Positions 8,794-16,280 are shown, counted from the stretch's first letter. The stretch: DNA of 37,256 nt from Mucilaginibacter sp. (GCA_025352225.1 JANXTT010000031.1:1-37256); one strand, 5' to 3'. Made by a program: numbers and translations. Notes: generated from the letters alone by a model not told the origin.

Positions 8794-9201
8794 ATGAAAA
8801 AATTGATCATTCTATGCGCTGTTATTGTAGGTTTTACCATAAACGCATCTGCACAAACAGATAATAAAGCTAAATTTCAATTTACTGAAGAAAAGCATGA
8901 TTTTGGTAAAATACCTCAAGGTAAACCCGTTACTGTTAATTTTGAATTTGTAAACATTGGCGAAGAGCCTTTAATACTTACAGATGTTAGGCCAACATGT
9001 GGCTGTACTATAGCAGATTATACTAAAACGCCGGTTTTAAAAGGTGCTAAGGGAATAATTAAAATAACTTATAACGCTGCTGTTGCTGCACCGTTTAATA
9101 AAACAATTGTGGTTACATCAAATGCCAACATCCCTACAAAAAATTTAGTTATAACGGGTGAAGTGGTATCTGCAACACCTGCTGCTACTGCAAGTAATTA
9201 A
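8794..9201 (+). CDS. DUF1573 domain secreted protein
   Basis: A 135-residue exported protein. It has a clean signal peptide (MKKLIILCAVIVGFTINASA followed by Q) and a single DUF1573 domain, an immunoglobulin-like ASPM/Hydin fold recognised by HDFGKIPQGKPVTVNFEFVNIGEEPL and the VRPTCGCTIADYTKTPV signature with its Cys pair. Such proteins are abundant in Bacteroidota periplasms or surfaces, but their molecular role is not known to me. The gene stands alone and is closed by a strong hairpin terminator just downstream. Confidence 0.88.
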   Translation: MKKLIILCAVIVGFTINASAQTDNKAKFQFTEEKHDFGKIPQGKPVTVNFEFVNIGEEPLILTDVRPTCGCTIADYTKTPVLKGAKGIIKITYNAAVAAPFNKTIVVTSNANIPTKNLVITGEVVSATPAATASN

Positions 9202-9220
9202 ATCAGTAATAGTTAAATAA

Positions 9221-9256
9221 AAAAATCCTTGCTTATTAAAAAGTAAGGATTTTTTA
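9221..9256 (+). terminator. Rho-independent-type terminator after the DUF1573 gene
   Basis: An A-run leads into a stem pairing AAATCCTTGCTT with AAGTAAGGATTT, followed by a T-run. It begins 20 bases after the stop codon and is nearly symmetric, so it could act in both directions. Confidence 0.85.
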
Positions 9257-9381
9257 TTTAAGACCTTTTAGATAAATATCTTATTGTATAAAATTTTATT
9301 CTGAATTTCTGACCCTTGTCAATATTATATATCGCATAAATAAAATATATTAAATTGTATTAAAGGTTTACTGCAAATTCG

Positions 9382-9389
9382 TAATTTTG
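9382..9389 (+). promoter_or_regulatory. Possible -7 element immediately before the aminotransferase start
   Basis: TAATTTTG fits TAnnTTTG and ends only four bases before the ATG at 9394. If used, the transcript would have almost no leader. A TTG near 9355-9357 is a possible but poorly spaced -33 element. Confidence 0.35.
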
Positions 9390-9393
9390 CAAC

Positions 9394-10632
9394 ATGCCAA
9401 ATATTTCAGAAAGAGGCAGGGAGATGCCTGCTTCACCCATCAGGAAGTTAACACCCTTTGCCGATAAAGCTAAACTAGAAGGTAAAAAAGTATACCATCT
9501 AAACATTGGTCAGCCAGATATCGAAACACCTCAAGGGATGATCAGCGCGGTTAAGAACATTGATTTTAAAGTGTGGGCTTATACTGCATCCGAAGGCACT
9601 TTATCGTATCGTACAAAACTGGCTTCTTATTACAAAAAGTATAATTACAATATTGAACCTGAGCATATTTTGGTAACTACCGGTGCATCAGAGGCTATAA
9701 TGATCAGCATGATGGCCTGTTTAAACGATGGAGATGAGGTTATTATTCCAGAGCCCTTTTATGCCAATTACAATGCCTTTGCTTATTGCAGCGGTGTAAA
9801 TATAAAGCCTGTTTTATCACACATAGACAATGGGTTTGCGTTGCCCCCTATTGGTGATTTTGAAAAACTGATTACATCAAAAACAAGAGCTATTCTAATT
9901 TGCAATCCAAATAACCCAACAGGTTATTTATATGCTATTGAGGAAATGGAAGCATTAAAACAACTAGTGCTAAAATATGATCTATATCTTTTTTCGGATG
10001 AAGCATACCGGGAGTTTTGTTATGATGGACGGGTATTTGTTTCGCCTATGCATTTAGACGGACTGGATGAAAATGTAATCATCATAGATAGTGTAAGTAA
10101 ACGTTATAGTGCTTGCGGAGCCCGGCTTGGCTGCATAATTACCAAAAACAAAAAGGTATATTCGGCTGCATTAAAATTTGCTCAGGCGCGTTTGAGTGCC
10201 GGAATGATTGAGCAAATAGCTGGCGAAGCTGCAGTGGATACACCTGATGAATATTTTGAAAAAGTAAATTCAGAATATACACACAGGCGGGATGTACTGG
10301 TGCAGGGATTAAATAAAATAAATGGTGTTTTTTGCCCTAACCCAGGTGGCGCATTTTATGTTGTGGCCCAATTGCCAATAGATGATGCCGATAAATTTTG
10401 CCAATGGATGCTGGAAAGCTTTGAATATGATAATCATACAGTTATGATGGCCCCAGCAACTGGGTTTTATAGCACTCCCGGTGCGGGCTACAATGAAGTA
10501 AGAATTGCATATGTTTTAAATACTGATGATTTGAAGAAAGCGATGATTTGCCTGGATGAAGCGTTGAAAATTTACCCTGGGCGGGTTTTAGGTACTAAAG
10601 AAGTTGTGGCTGCAACAGGCAGCAATAGTTAA
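9394..10632 (+). CDS. Class I/II pyridoxal-phosphate aminotransferase (aspartate aminotransferase-like)
   Basis: A 412-residue cytoplasmic fold-type I PLP enzyme that transfers an amino group between an amino acid and a 2-oxoacid. Seen motifs are HLNIGQPDIETP near residue 35, the TTGASEAI phosphate-contact region near 95-102, NPNNPTG at 171-177, SDEAY at 201-205 (cofactor-binding Asp), and the Schiff-base lysine Lys236 in SVSKRYSACGARLG, followed by the Arg of the phosphate pocket. The start MPNISERGREMPASPIRKL matches the usual family N-terminus, so this ATG is well chosen despite the short upstream leader. Substrate preference cannot be set from sequence; aspartate is the default annotation. 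Confidence 0.92.
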   Translation: MPNISERGREMPASPIRKLTPFADKAKLEGKKVYHLNIGQPDIETPQGMISAVKNIDFKVWAYTASEGTLSYRTKLASYYKKYNYNIEPEHILVTTGASEAIMISMMACLNDGDEVIIPEPFYANYNAFAYCSGVNIKPVLSHIDNGFALPPIGDFEKLITSKTRAILICNPNNPTGYLYAIEEMEALKQLVLKYDLYLFSDEAYREFCYDGRVFVSPMHLDGLDENVIIIDSVSKRYSACGARLGCIITKNKKVYSAALKFAQARLSAGMIEQIAGEAAVDTPDEYFEKVNSEYTHRRDVLVQGLNKINGVFCPNPGGAFYVVAQLPIDDADKFCQWMLESFEYDNHTVMMAPATGFYSTPGAGYNEVRIAYVLNTDDLKKAMICLDEALKIYPGRVLGTKEVVAATGSNS

Positions 10633-10645
10633 CATTAAACTATTA

Positions 10646-10677
10646 TTGCCATAGCTACTAATTAATTTGTATTTTTG
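10646..10677 (+). promoter_or_regulatory. Probable ssrA promoter (-33 TTG and -7 TATTTTTG)
   Basis: A TTG at 10646-10648 is followed after 21 bases by TATTTTTG at 10670-10677, a full match to the Bacteroidota TAnnTTTG element. It ends 18 bases before the mature tmRNA 5' end, which suits a short trimmed leader. Confidence 0.55.
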
Positions 10678-10695
10678 TATACTTAACTCTAAGAT

Positions 10696-11060
10696 GGGGT
10701 CGACCGGAATTGACAGGATGGAGATAAGTATGTAAGCATGCAGCGCGTTGGGTGAATTAGCGCTTTAATCTGAACGCTCAAACTTTCAAATGGCGAAAAT
10801 CAATTTGCCTTAGCTGCTTAATTTAGAATTAACTAGCTTTTGTCCCGCCAGTGTTCTGTTTCATTGAACTGGCAACCGGGGCACCGATAAATGAAACTGG
10901 CCGGCTAAAGGTGCGATAAGCAGGCGAGAAAAAGCACCTACGGAAGAAGGTACAGGTGCGCGGCTAACCTTCCCCTTCCCTACAATTGAATAGCAGATAA
11001 GCATGTAGAAAGCCTACCTTATACCATGTTTGGACGAGGGTTCGAATCCCTCCGGCTCCA
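10696..11060 (+). ncRNA. ssrA: Transfer-messenger RNA (tmRNA)
   Basis: A one-piece tmRNA that rescues stalled ribosomes and tags the nascent protein. The 5' end GGGGTCG pairs over seven positions with CGGCTCC at the 3' end (one G-U, one U-G), forming the acceptor stem. The T-arm GGTTCGAATCC is clear and A11060 is the discriminator. CCA is not encoded, because the DNA continues CTT. The resume frame starts at the Gly codon 10792-10794 and encodes GENQFALAA with stop TAA at 10819-10821, giving the usual ALAA degron. The 3' end is a typical integration site for tyrosine recombinases, and an integrase gene follows. Confidence 0.96.
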
Positions 11061-11083
11061 CTTTTACAGCCTCAAAACAGGCC

Positions 11084-11120
11084 AAAACGCTATAAAACCC
11101 GATTTTATAGCGTTTTTTTT
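11084..11120 (+). terminator. Terminator downstream of ssrA
   Basis: The stem AAACGCTATAAAA pairs with TTTTATAGCGTTT across a short C/G-containing loop and is followed by a T-run of eight. It starts 24 bases after the tmRNA end and probably closes the ssrA transcript. Confidence 0.85.
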
Positions 11121-11162
11121 ATGAATTATACCTCAAAAGAAGTCAAAAATGCTCAACGTTCT

Positions 11163-11208
11163 GGAGACCTATTCGGAGACCTCGAAAGGTTTCTTACCTT
11201 AGGTCTCT
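11163..11208 (+). repeat. GGAGACCT repeats upstream of the integrase
   Basis: GGAGACCT occurs twice directly at 11163-11170 and 11175-11182, and a near-inverse AGGTCTCT lies at 11201-11208. They sit between the putative attachment core in ssrA and the integrase gene, where arm-type integrase sites or an integrase operator would be expected. Function is inferred only from location. Confidence 0.5.
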
Positions 11209-11310
11209 GGAAACGCTGGAATCTATTGTATTTCAATGTGTTAATTAAGACGAACTCATTAAAAACGGTAGTGTAAAGGACTAATTTTTTCACCTTTAAT
11301 AGCACTAAAA

Positions 11311-12567
11311 ATGACCAAATCTTTTGCCCTTTTGTTTCAGATGAAACGAACCAAGGCGTTACCCAATGGAAACGCCCCTATTTATTTACGCATTACCATT
11401 GATAGTGAGCGAGTTGAGATCGATACAAAGCGAAATGCTAATCCTGACAAGTGGAGTAATGTTGCTCAAAAAGTACTGGGAAACACAGACAAAGCCAAAT
11501 CTGTCAACAGCCATTTAAAGACGGTTGAACAAAAAGCCTATGAGGTTTACCGGGAAATGATCGAACGGAACATTCCCATTACCGCGCAAACCTTTAAAGA
11601 CCGCATGAATGGCATTGAAGAGGAAGTTGTTTGCCGTATGTTGATCCCAATCTTTGAAGATCATAACAGGAAGGTTGAGGCATTGATAGGAAAAGAATAT
11701 GCACCAGCGACAGCTATTCGCTATCAGACCACCATTAAACACGTTAAAAACTTTTTAAAATGGAAGTATAAAGTTTCTGATATCAATATTCAGGATCTCG
11801 ACCATGAGTTTGTAACATCACTCGAATTTTATCTCAGGACCGTCAGGCATTGCAATAACAACTCAGCAATGAAGTATATCAAGAACCTGAAAAAGATCAT
11901 CCATATCTGCGTGGCTAATAATTGGCTGGTACGTAGCCCTTTTATTAATTATAAAACGAAGATCAAAGAAGTAATTAGAGATTTCTTATCAAGTGACGAG
12001 TTGGATTCGATTAGTGAAAAGCACTTTGTTTCCGAAAGACTAAATCAAGTTCGTGATGTATTTTTGTTTAGTCGTTATACAGGCCTGGCTTACGCCGATG
12101 TCAACAAATTGAAACGTTCTGAAATAAGCACCGGCATTGATAGCCAAAAGTGGATATTTACTACTAGGCAAAAAACTGACACTGCTTCCCGCATCCCTTT
12201 GCTGCCAGTGGCCCTTGATCTATTGAAAAAGTATGAAGATTATCCGGCATGTATTAATGACGGTAAATTGCTACCTATTTTAAGCAATCAAAAAATGAAT
12301 GCCTATTTAAAAGAGATTGCTGATGTGTGCGGCATTGAAAAGGAATTGACATTTCATATCGCCAGGCATACGTTCGCCACTACGGTGACACTTGCCAACG
12401 GGGTATCCATAGAAAGCGTTTCAAAAATGTTGGGACATAAGAATATTCGCACTACCCAGCATTATGCAAAAATTTTAGATAGTACAGTTAGTAGGGATAT
12501 GGATATGCTTAGAGGTAAGATGGAAGCCAAAAAATCTGCTGTCCTTAAGAAAGTCACCAATCAGTAA
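11311..12567 (+). CDS. Tyrosine recombinase (Bacteroidota-type site-specific integrase)
   Basis: A 418-residue DNA recombinase that would insert and excise the element at ssrA. Residues about 5-95 form the N-terminal arm-binding domain (YLRITIDSERVEI, RNANPDKW), residues 110-205 the SAM-like core-binding domain, and 225-390 the catalytic domain. Catalytic residues seen are His349 and Arg352 (HIAR), His376 in LGHKN and the nucleophile Tyr385 in HYAKI. The usual first catalytic Arg position in TGLR is Ala260 here (TGLAYADV), a substitution pattern known for some Bacteroidota integrases, of which IntDOT is an example with a replaced Arg. The gene is intact and lies 250 bases downstream of the tmRNA. 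Confidence 0.92.
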   Translation: MTKSFALLFQMKRTKALPNGNAPIYLRITIDSERVEIDTKRNANPDKWSNVAQKVLGNTDKAKSVNSHLKTVEQKAYEVYREMIERNIPITAQTFKDRMNGIEEEVVCRMLIPIFEDHNRKVEALIGKEYAPATAIRYQTTIKHVKNFLKWKYKVSDINIQDLDHEFVTSLEFYLRTVRHCNNNSAMKYIKNLKKIIHICVANNWLVRSPFINYKTKIKEVIRDFLSSDELDSISEKHFVSERLNQVRDVFLFSRYTGLAYADVNKLKRSEISTGIDSQKWIFTTRQKTDTASRIPLLPVALDLLKKYEDYPACINDGKLLPILSNQKMNAYLKEIADVCGIEKELTFHIARHTFATTVTLANGVSIESVSKMLGHKNIRTTQHYAKILDSTVSRDMDMLRGKMEAKKSAVLKKVTNQ

Positions 12568-12581
12568 TGGTTATTAAATTC

Positions 12582-12618
12582 AACAACTTGATGTTCCAAA
12601 TTGGAACATCAAGTTGTT
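12582..12618. terminator. Perfect palindrome after the integrase, likely bidirectional terminator
   Basis: AACAACTTGATGTTCCAA at 12582-12599 is perfectly mirrored by its complement at 12601-12618 around a single central A, followed by a short T-run. It starts 15 bases after the integrase stop. A terminator is the simplest reading; a protein-binding site is the alternative. Confidence 0.65.
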
Positions 12619-12710
12619 TTAGAAATGGGCAAGCTCAATCTTGCTTTTTTAAAAATGTTAAGTCCGACTCGGATAACCTCGGAGTAACTTTCCATTCACT
12701 TCACTCATTT

Positions 12711-12854
12711 TTGTAAAAAAAACACCTACCTCCTACATGAGGTGTGAAGTTTTTTCAAGCCTTACTTTCACTTTTGTGCTAAATCATGATGTTGACGGTA
12801 AATTATTTTGAAAAAAAACACATCAGTTAGGTACAGGTGGTGAATTTTTTTCAA
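12711..12854 (+). repeat. Pair of related 48-bp imperfect-dyad repeats
   Basis: Copy 1 (12711-12758) and copy 2 (12808-12854) both start TTG, an A-run, CAC and end with GTGAA, a T-run and TCAA. Each is an imperfect dyad by itself. Both are followed within about 25 bases by CTTTGTGC or TTTTGTGC, so the repeat unit may be about 72 bases. The region has no gene and lies between integrase and the HTH gene, where excisionase or transfer-origin sites are plausible. Confidence 0.55.
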
Positions 12855-12892
12855 ACAAAGGGTCCAACTTTGTGCCAAGGGTACAGACGAAA

Positions 12893-12908
12893 GTTAGACT
12901 TGTCTAAC
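12893..12908. promoter_or_regulatory. Short perfect dyad upstream of the HTH gene (possible operator)
   Basis: GTTAGAC, two bases, then GTCTAAC. It lies 52 bases before the HTH gene start and has the size of a repressor operator. No other support. Confidence 0.35.
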
Positions 12909-12960
12909 ACCATATATCGCAATAGGTTTAAGTTTTAACAAATAAAGACGAATATTTATT

Positions 12961-13250
12961 ATGGCAGCAGAAATTATCACCAGAGAGGATTTGCAGGAGT
13001 TCGGAGAACGATTGTTAAATCAAATGAAAGCTTTGTTGGGCGGCGGGTCAACAGAGGAACAGAAAAGTTTTTAAAGAGTTACCAGGTTAAGAACCTCCTT
13101 AAAATTTCCGACAACACCTTACAAAATTTGCGGCAGAATGGAACTATACCGTTCACTAAAATTGGTGGTATCCTTTACTACAATTACGAGGATATTATGA
13201 ACGTCTTGCGAGGGGAAGTAAAAAGTAAACGTATTAGCTTCAGTAAATAA
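12961..13250 (+). pseudogene. Helix-turn-helix/excisionase-like gene with a -1 frameshift
   Basis: The first frame (ATG 12961 to TAA 13072-13074) encodes MAAEIITREDLQEFGERLLN and 17 further residues, the typical N-terminus of Bacteroidota HTH_17/excisionase-like proteins. The rest of the protein continues in the -1 frame from about 13071 to TAA at 13248-13250: LKSYQVKNLLKISDNTLQNL, then PFTKIGGILYYNYEDI, a winged-helix DNA-binding domain. The break is at a run of five T; one more T would join the frames as S-F-L-K-S-Y. It is therefore either a pseudogene, a sequencing error, or less likely a slip of the Phe tRNA on TTT before the TAA. The intact version would have about 96 residues. Confidence 0.8.
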
Positions 13251-13268
13251 ATGTGTGTTCATCTGTTA

Positions 13269-13309
13269 GGAGCAAGCCATGTTTTCGCTACGCTTAAACG
13301 GCTTGCTCC
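13269..13309. repeat. Inverted repeat upstream of mobC-like gene (candidate oriT)
   Basis: GGAGCAAGCC at 13269-13278 and its exact complement GGCTTGCTCC at 13300-13309 flank a 21-base loop. It sits between the HTH gene and the MobC-like gene, the place where transfer origins of small mobilizable elements are often found. There is no T-run that would make it a good terminator. The oriT reading is inference. Confidence 0.45.
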
Positions 13310-13353
13310 TTCGGAGTTAAGCTGATTTTGCACTTCGTTTAAAATCTAAGATC

Positions 13354-13617
13354 ATGGGAAGGCCGACATTACAAGAGGAAGAAAAAAGGATCATACAAGT
13401 GAACATCCGGCTGACAAAAGATGAAAATGATACCGTCTTAAATTATGCCGAAGCTTCTGGAATGACCCCGGCAAACTGGATCAGGCAGAAAGCTTTTACA
13501 GGAAGATTTCCCACTATAAAGTTATCGCCTGTAAATGCCTCGCTTTACCGTGAGCTGCACAAGGTTGGCGTAAATCTCAATCAAGCAGTAAAGCAACTAG
13601 GTGCCCACTTTAATTGA
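13354..13617 (+). CDS. MobC-like mobilization protein, 3'-truncated
   Basis: An 87-residue plasmid-mobilization relaxosome protein of the MobC type. It starts MGRPTLQEEEKRIIQVNIRL, a ribbon-helix-helix region, and carries the conserved NWIRQKAFTGRFP and ELHKVGVNLNQAVKQL segments. In family members I know, the VGVNLNQ helix is followed by some 40-50 further residues; here the frame stops right after GAHFN, so the C-terminus is missing. MobC helps the relaxase open the transfer origin. No relaxase gene follows, so the protein is probably a non-functional relic. Confidence 0.75.
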   Translation: MGRPTLQEEEKRIIQVNIRLTKDENDTVLNYAEASGMTPANWIRQKAFTGRFPTIKLSPVNASLYRELHKVGVNLNQAVKQLGAHFN

Positions 13618-13647
13618 CTGTTCAAATATACGATTTTCTATAAATAT

Positions 13648-13690
13648 GAAAAAGGGGTGGCTTTTTGGCCTACCCCTTTATTTTTTTTCG
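13648..13690. terminator. Bidirectional terminator between the element remnant and the PUL
   Basis: AAAGGGGT pairs with ACCCCTTT around an inner GGC/GCC-type stem, with a T-run of eight or more on the plus strand and five T on the minus strand. It lies between two convergent genes and would stop the PUL transcript coming from the other side. Confidence 0.8.
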
Positions 13691-13785
13691 TACAAAAATG
13701 AAACTTATTATCAATTAGTTTAACATAATGCCACTGTGTTTAAGTAGAATATGTAAGGATTGATATTAAAGCCCTGCATACAGAA

Positions 13786-14982
13786 CTATTTTGATAAAAG
13801 TTTTACGGACTTTACTCTCCAGTATTCATTCCCGGTCATATTGGATACAAAGCCAATTGAAACCTGAGTTGGCTGGGTTAGTTTAAAATCAAATGTCTTA
13901 TTACTCAATGATGAAAACCCTAAAGAATTTGTGGAAACGAGTGCTACATCTGGCAGTGTTGTGCCTGCTGCAGCTACAATATATACAGGGCTTGTAAAAC
14001 CATTATTACCTAAATTAATAGTAAAGGTATAATTACCTGCCGGTAGCGTAAATGTTTGAAACATTTTCCCATTAATTACCTGAGCAGACCCCCAGCCCGA
14101 TTCCATTGCCAATACGGTACCATCATCCGAACCCCAGCCACCATTACCTCCATGATTTTGCACCGAACTCGTTATTGTCCAACCTGTTGGATTTCGCCAC
14201 CTGCCATTACCACTTGCCGCTGTACTGGTAAAAGTTTGCTGGTAGTTTGTAAAATAAAGACTGGTTACATCGGCTGTTACATTGTGGGTTTGAAAAGCGA
14301 CATTAAATTTATCAATAGCGGTAGCATTGGGTAGATACAATGAATTATAGCTAATGGTATTACCTACTTTAAAATTTGGCAATGAGGTAGTTAAACCTGT
14401 TGGAACAGATTTAATCAGCGTATCGTGCATTGTATTTAATGCATCTGAATACTTAATTTCCATATTTACTATTCCTGCATCTTTATTCACATCCGTCCAA
14501 GTAATCAAAGCCGAACCATCAGGCTGTATTGCGGCATCCGCTATCCCTCTGTTTACGAGAGAGCTTTGGTACAGGTCTCCGTATACATTTGCTGCTGTAT
14601 TTACTGCGATGGAAATATGGCCTTGTGTATCGTACGTTCTTATCTCAAAACTCATAAGCCCTTCCGGCAAATTGTTTATGTAAACATTCGCGGTATCCAC
14701 GCCAGAGGTGCGCTTAACAGGCACTTCTATTGAATCTTGCTTGCTATTCCAAAATACTCTGTATTTAATTATTTTCGGATCTGAGGTAAAAAGCCCGGTA
14801 ATGTTTACTCTGTTTTTACCCGAGAAAACCTTTACAGAATCCATTTTTCCGAGATAAATTATTGCCCCCCCCGACAAATATTTAATTTTATAATCATCCA
14901 TTTTAGAGCAGGCGCTGATAATTAACACCAGCAATGCCACTATATAGTAAGGTGTACTTTTATATTGTTTCATATGTTTCAT
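13786..14982 (-). CDS. Surface lipoprotein, DUF4998-type with C-terminal carbohydrate-binding-like domain
   Basis: A 398-residue lipoprotein, last gene of the PUL. The signal peptide ends in the lipobox LIISAC (Cys25). Residues about 28-230 (KMDDYKIKYLSGGAIIYLGK, then the two fibronectin-like halves) match my memory of the DUF4998 family, and residues about 240-398 form a galactose-binding-like beta sandwich of the DUF5013 type (ESGWGSAQVINGKMFQTF, LPAGNYTFTI). Such proteins follow SusC/SusD in many PULs and are thought to be surface glycan-binding proteins. It is 89 bases downstream of the preceding lipoprotein gene and ends before a terminator. The ligand is unknown. Confidence 0.75.
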   Translation of the reverse strand: MKHMKQYKSTPYYIVALLVLIISACSKMDDYKIKYLSGGAIIYLGKMDSVKVFSGKNRVNITGLFTSDPKIIKYRVFWNSKQDSIEVPVKRTSGVDTANVYINNLPEGLMSFEIRTYDTQGHISIAVNTAANVYGDLYQSSLVNRGIADAAIQPDGSALITWTDVNKDAGIVNMEIKYSDALNTMHDTLIKSVPTGLTTSLPNFKVGNTISYNSLYLPNATAIDKFNVAFQTHNVTADVTSLYFTNYQQTFTSTAASGNGRWRNPTGWTITSSVQNHGGNGGWGSDDGTVLAMESGWGSAQVINGKMFQTFTLPAGNYTFTINLGNNGFTSPVYIVAAAGTTLPDVALVSTNSLGFSSLSNKTFDFKLTQPTQVSIGFVSNMTGNEYWRVKSVKLLSK

Positions 14983-15071
14983 TAATTTAATTATCGTTTA
15001 TAAACTATAATTATGAGGACTTAGACATTTGTTTTTTTAAGTTTTAAGATTGGGTACGCATTGCACAATAA

Positions 15072-16280
15072 CTATTGTCCCCATAGCGTAAACTCACCTA
15101 TAGACATAAAATAAGTTCCCTGCCAATTGGCTAAACTCCTTATTCTTACATAGCGGTAAGCACCTAACCCTGCCGAAAAATTAAACTCCCAGCCATTGAA
15201 AGCCAAATCATGATCAGCGCCCGTTTCAGTACCATATGGAGATCCGGATGGTTTTACCACGTGGCAGGTTGTTAATTTGGTCCAGCTGGCATCATAATTA
15301 CCATTTAAACTTGGGGTATTAGAACCCCAAATTTCAAAATCTTTCGGATTACCCCTGACATAATAATTATTCCCAAGTTCTAAATAAGGATTAATTTTCA
15401 ATCGGCTCAATGTGTGTGTTTTGCCCAGATCCACCGTAACTGTTTGGGGGCTAGCAGCACTCTCTGCTGTAAATAAAACATTGGGCCAGCCTGGATTAAA
15501 GTTACCATCATAAATATTTCTCACATCAGTAGAACCTGGATACAGAACTTGAACGTCGCCAGGCAATGCATAATTGCTCCAGTCAGATTTTGGTAATAGT
15601 TGTTCGAATAAAGGTGTAAGAACTAAAAACAAGGTATCCGAATAATTTAACCATCTGTCTCTTACTACAAAAGCATATTTCCGCGATATTGCAGGCTGGC
15701 CTCTTACAGCTCCGTTAATAACAATACTGTTGCTATATACATTATTCATACCAGTTGTTTGCACCCATTTTCCATTACCTGCAGTATCTACCAAAGGAAT
15801 AATGGCTAAATTTTCCAGTGTAGGATTGTTACATGTAAGGGTCAACCCACCAAAAGTAGTAGCAACCTGAAGTGATTTGCGGGCTAAAATTATAGCAGGC
15901 GTTAAAGGACGAACAGTTACACTAATGGGCGCCGAAGCTATTTCGCTGGAATTTACAGCATATAACTGAACGGTATGCGCCAAAGTATCCCCAAAGCCAT
16001 CAACAGTTAATGTATTGGTGTAATGAGAAGCTTTTACCTCCCTGGTATGCCCCGGAGATGTTTCATAAACAGCTTTAACATATAGCAGGTCATTGTCGCC
16101 TGGCAAGGAGTAGGTGAGCGCCGCCTTTCCATTTAGGTTTACCGCAGTTACACCAGATATAACACCAGGCGGGTTTGTAGTAGTAGGAATAGGTTTATTT
16201 AATATATCTTGTTTACACCCAATTCCTGCTATTAAAAATAATGCTATATAAATGAGGTGTTTTAATTTCATTGTTTCCAT
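15072..16280 (-). CDS. Surface glycan-binding lipoprotein, DUF4959/DUF5126/DUF5000 type
   Basis: A lipoprotein of about 402 residues. The open frame runs further upstream to 16385, overlapping the SusD gene, but the start METMKLKHLIYIALFLIAGI at 16280 gives a proper lipobox with Cys22, so I chose it. The layout is an N-terminal fibronectin-like region (GVTAVNLNGKAALTYSLPGD), a middle DUF5126-like region, and a C-terminal discoidin-like (F5/8 type C, DUF5000) domain ending in YRYVRIRSLANWQGTYFMSI and GEFTLWGQ. Placed directly after SusD, this is the usual position of a surface glycan-binding protein. The family assignment is from memory of the three-domain pattern. Confidence 0.82.
   Translation of the reverse strand: METMKLKHLIYIALFLIAGIGCKQDILNKPIPTTTNPPGVISGVTAVNLNGKAALTYSLPGDNDLLYVKAVYETSPGHTREVKASHYTNTLTVDGFGDTLAHTVQLYAVNSSEIASAPISVTVRPLTPAIILARKSLQVATTFGGLTLTCNNPTLENLAIIPLVDTAGNGKWVQTTGMNNVYSNSIVINGAVRGQPAISRKYAFVVRDRWLNYSDTLFLVLTPLFEQLLPKSDWSNYALPGDVQVLYPGSTDVRNIYDGNFNPGWPNVLFTAESAASPQTVTVDLGKTHTLSRLKINPYLELGNNYYVRGNPKDFEIWGSNTPSLNGNYDASWTKLTTCHVVKPSGSPYGTETGADHDLAFNGWEFNFSAGLGAYRYVRIRSLANWQGTYFMSIGEFTLWGQ

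Larger units (their letters stand above)
11061..13620. mobile_element. Remnant of an integrative mobilizable element inserted at ssrA
   Basis: The stretch between the tmRNA 3' end and the PUL holds an integrase directly downstream of ssrA, repeated and palindromic DNA, a frameshifted helix-turn-helix gene and a 3'-truncated MobC-like gene, all on the plus strand. This order (integrase, excisionase-like HTH, mobC) is the usual left part of small Bacteroidota mobilizable elements; the mobilization relaxase that should follow mobC is absent. The left limit is taken as the tmRNA end. The right limit is a guess between 13618 and 13785, since I found no second copy of the tmRNA 3' end. Confidence 0.6.

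Noticed and set aside
11121..11276. A 51-codon ATG frame right after the ssrA terminator.
   Set aside because: It starts within the terminator T-run edge, has no recognisable motif, and covers the GGAGACCT repeats; probably chance.
13617..13640. GTTCAAAT near the end of the mobC remnant as a possible attR copy of the tmRNA GTTCGAAT.
   Set aside because: Only about eight bases agree; the rest of the tmRNA 3' end is not found here.
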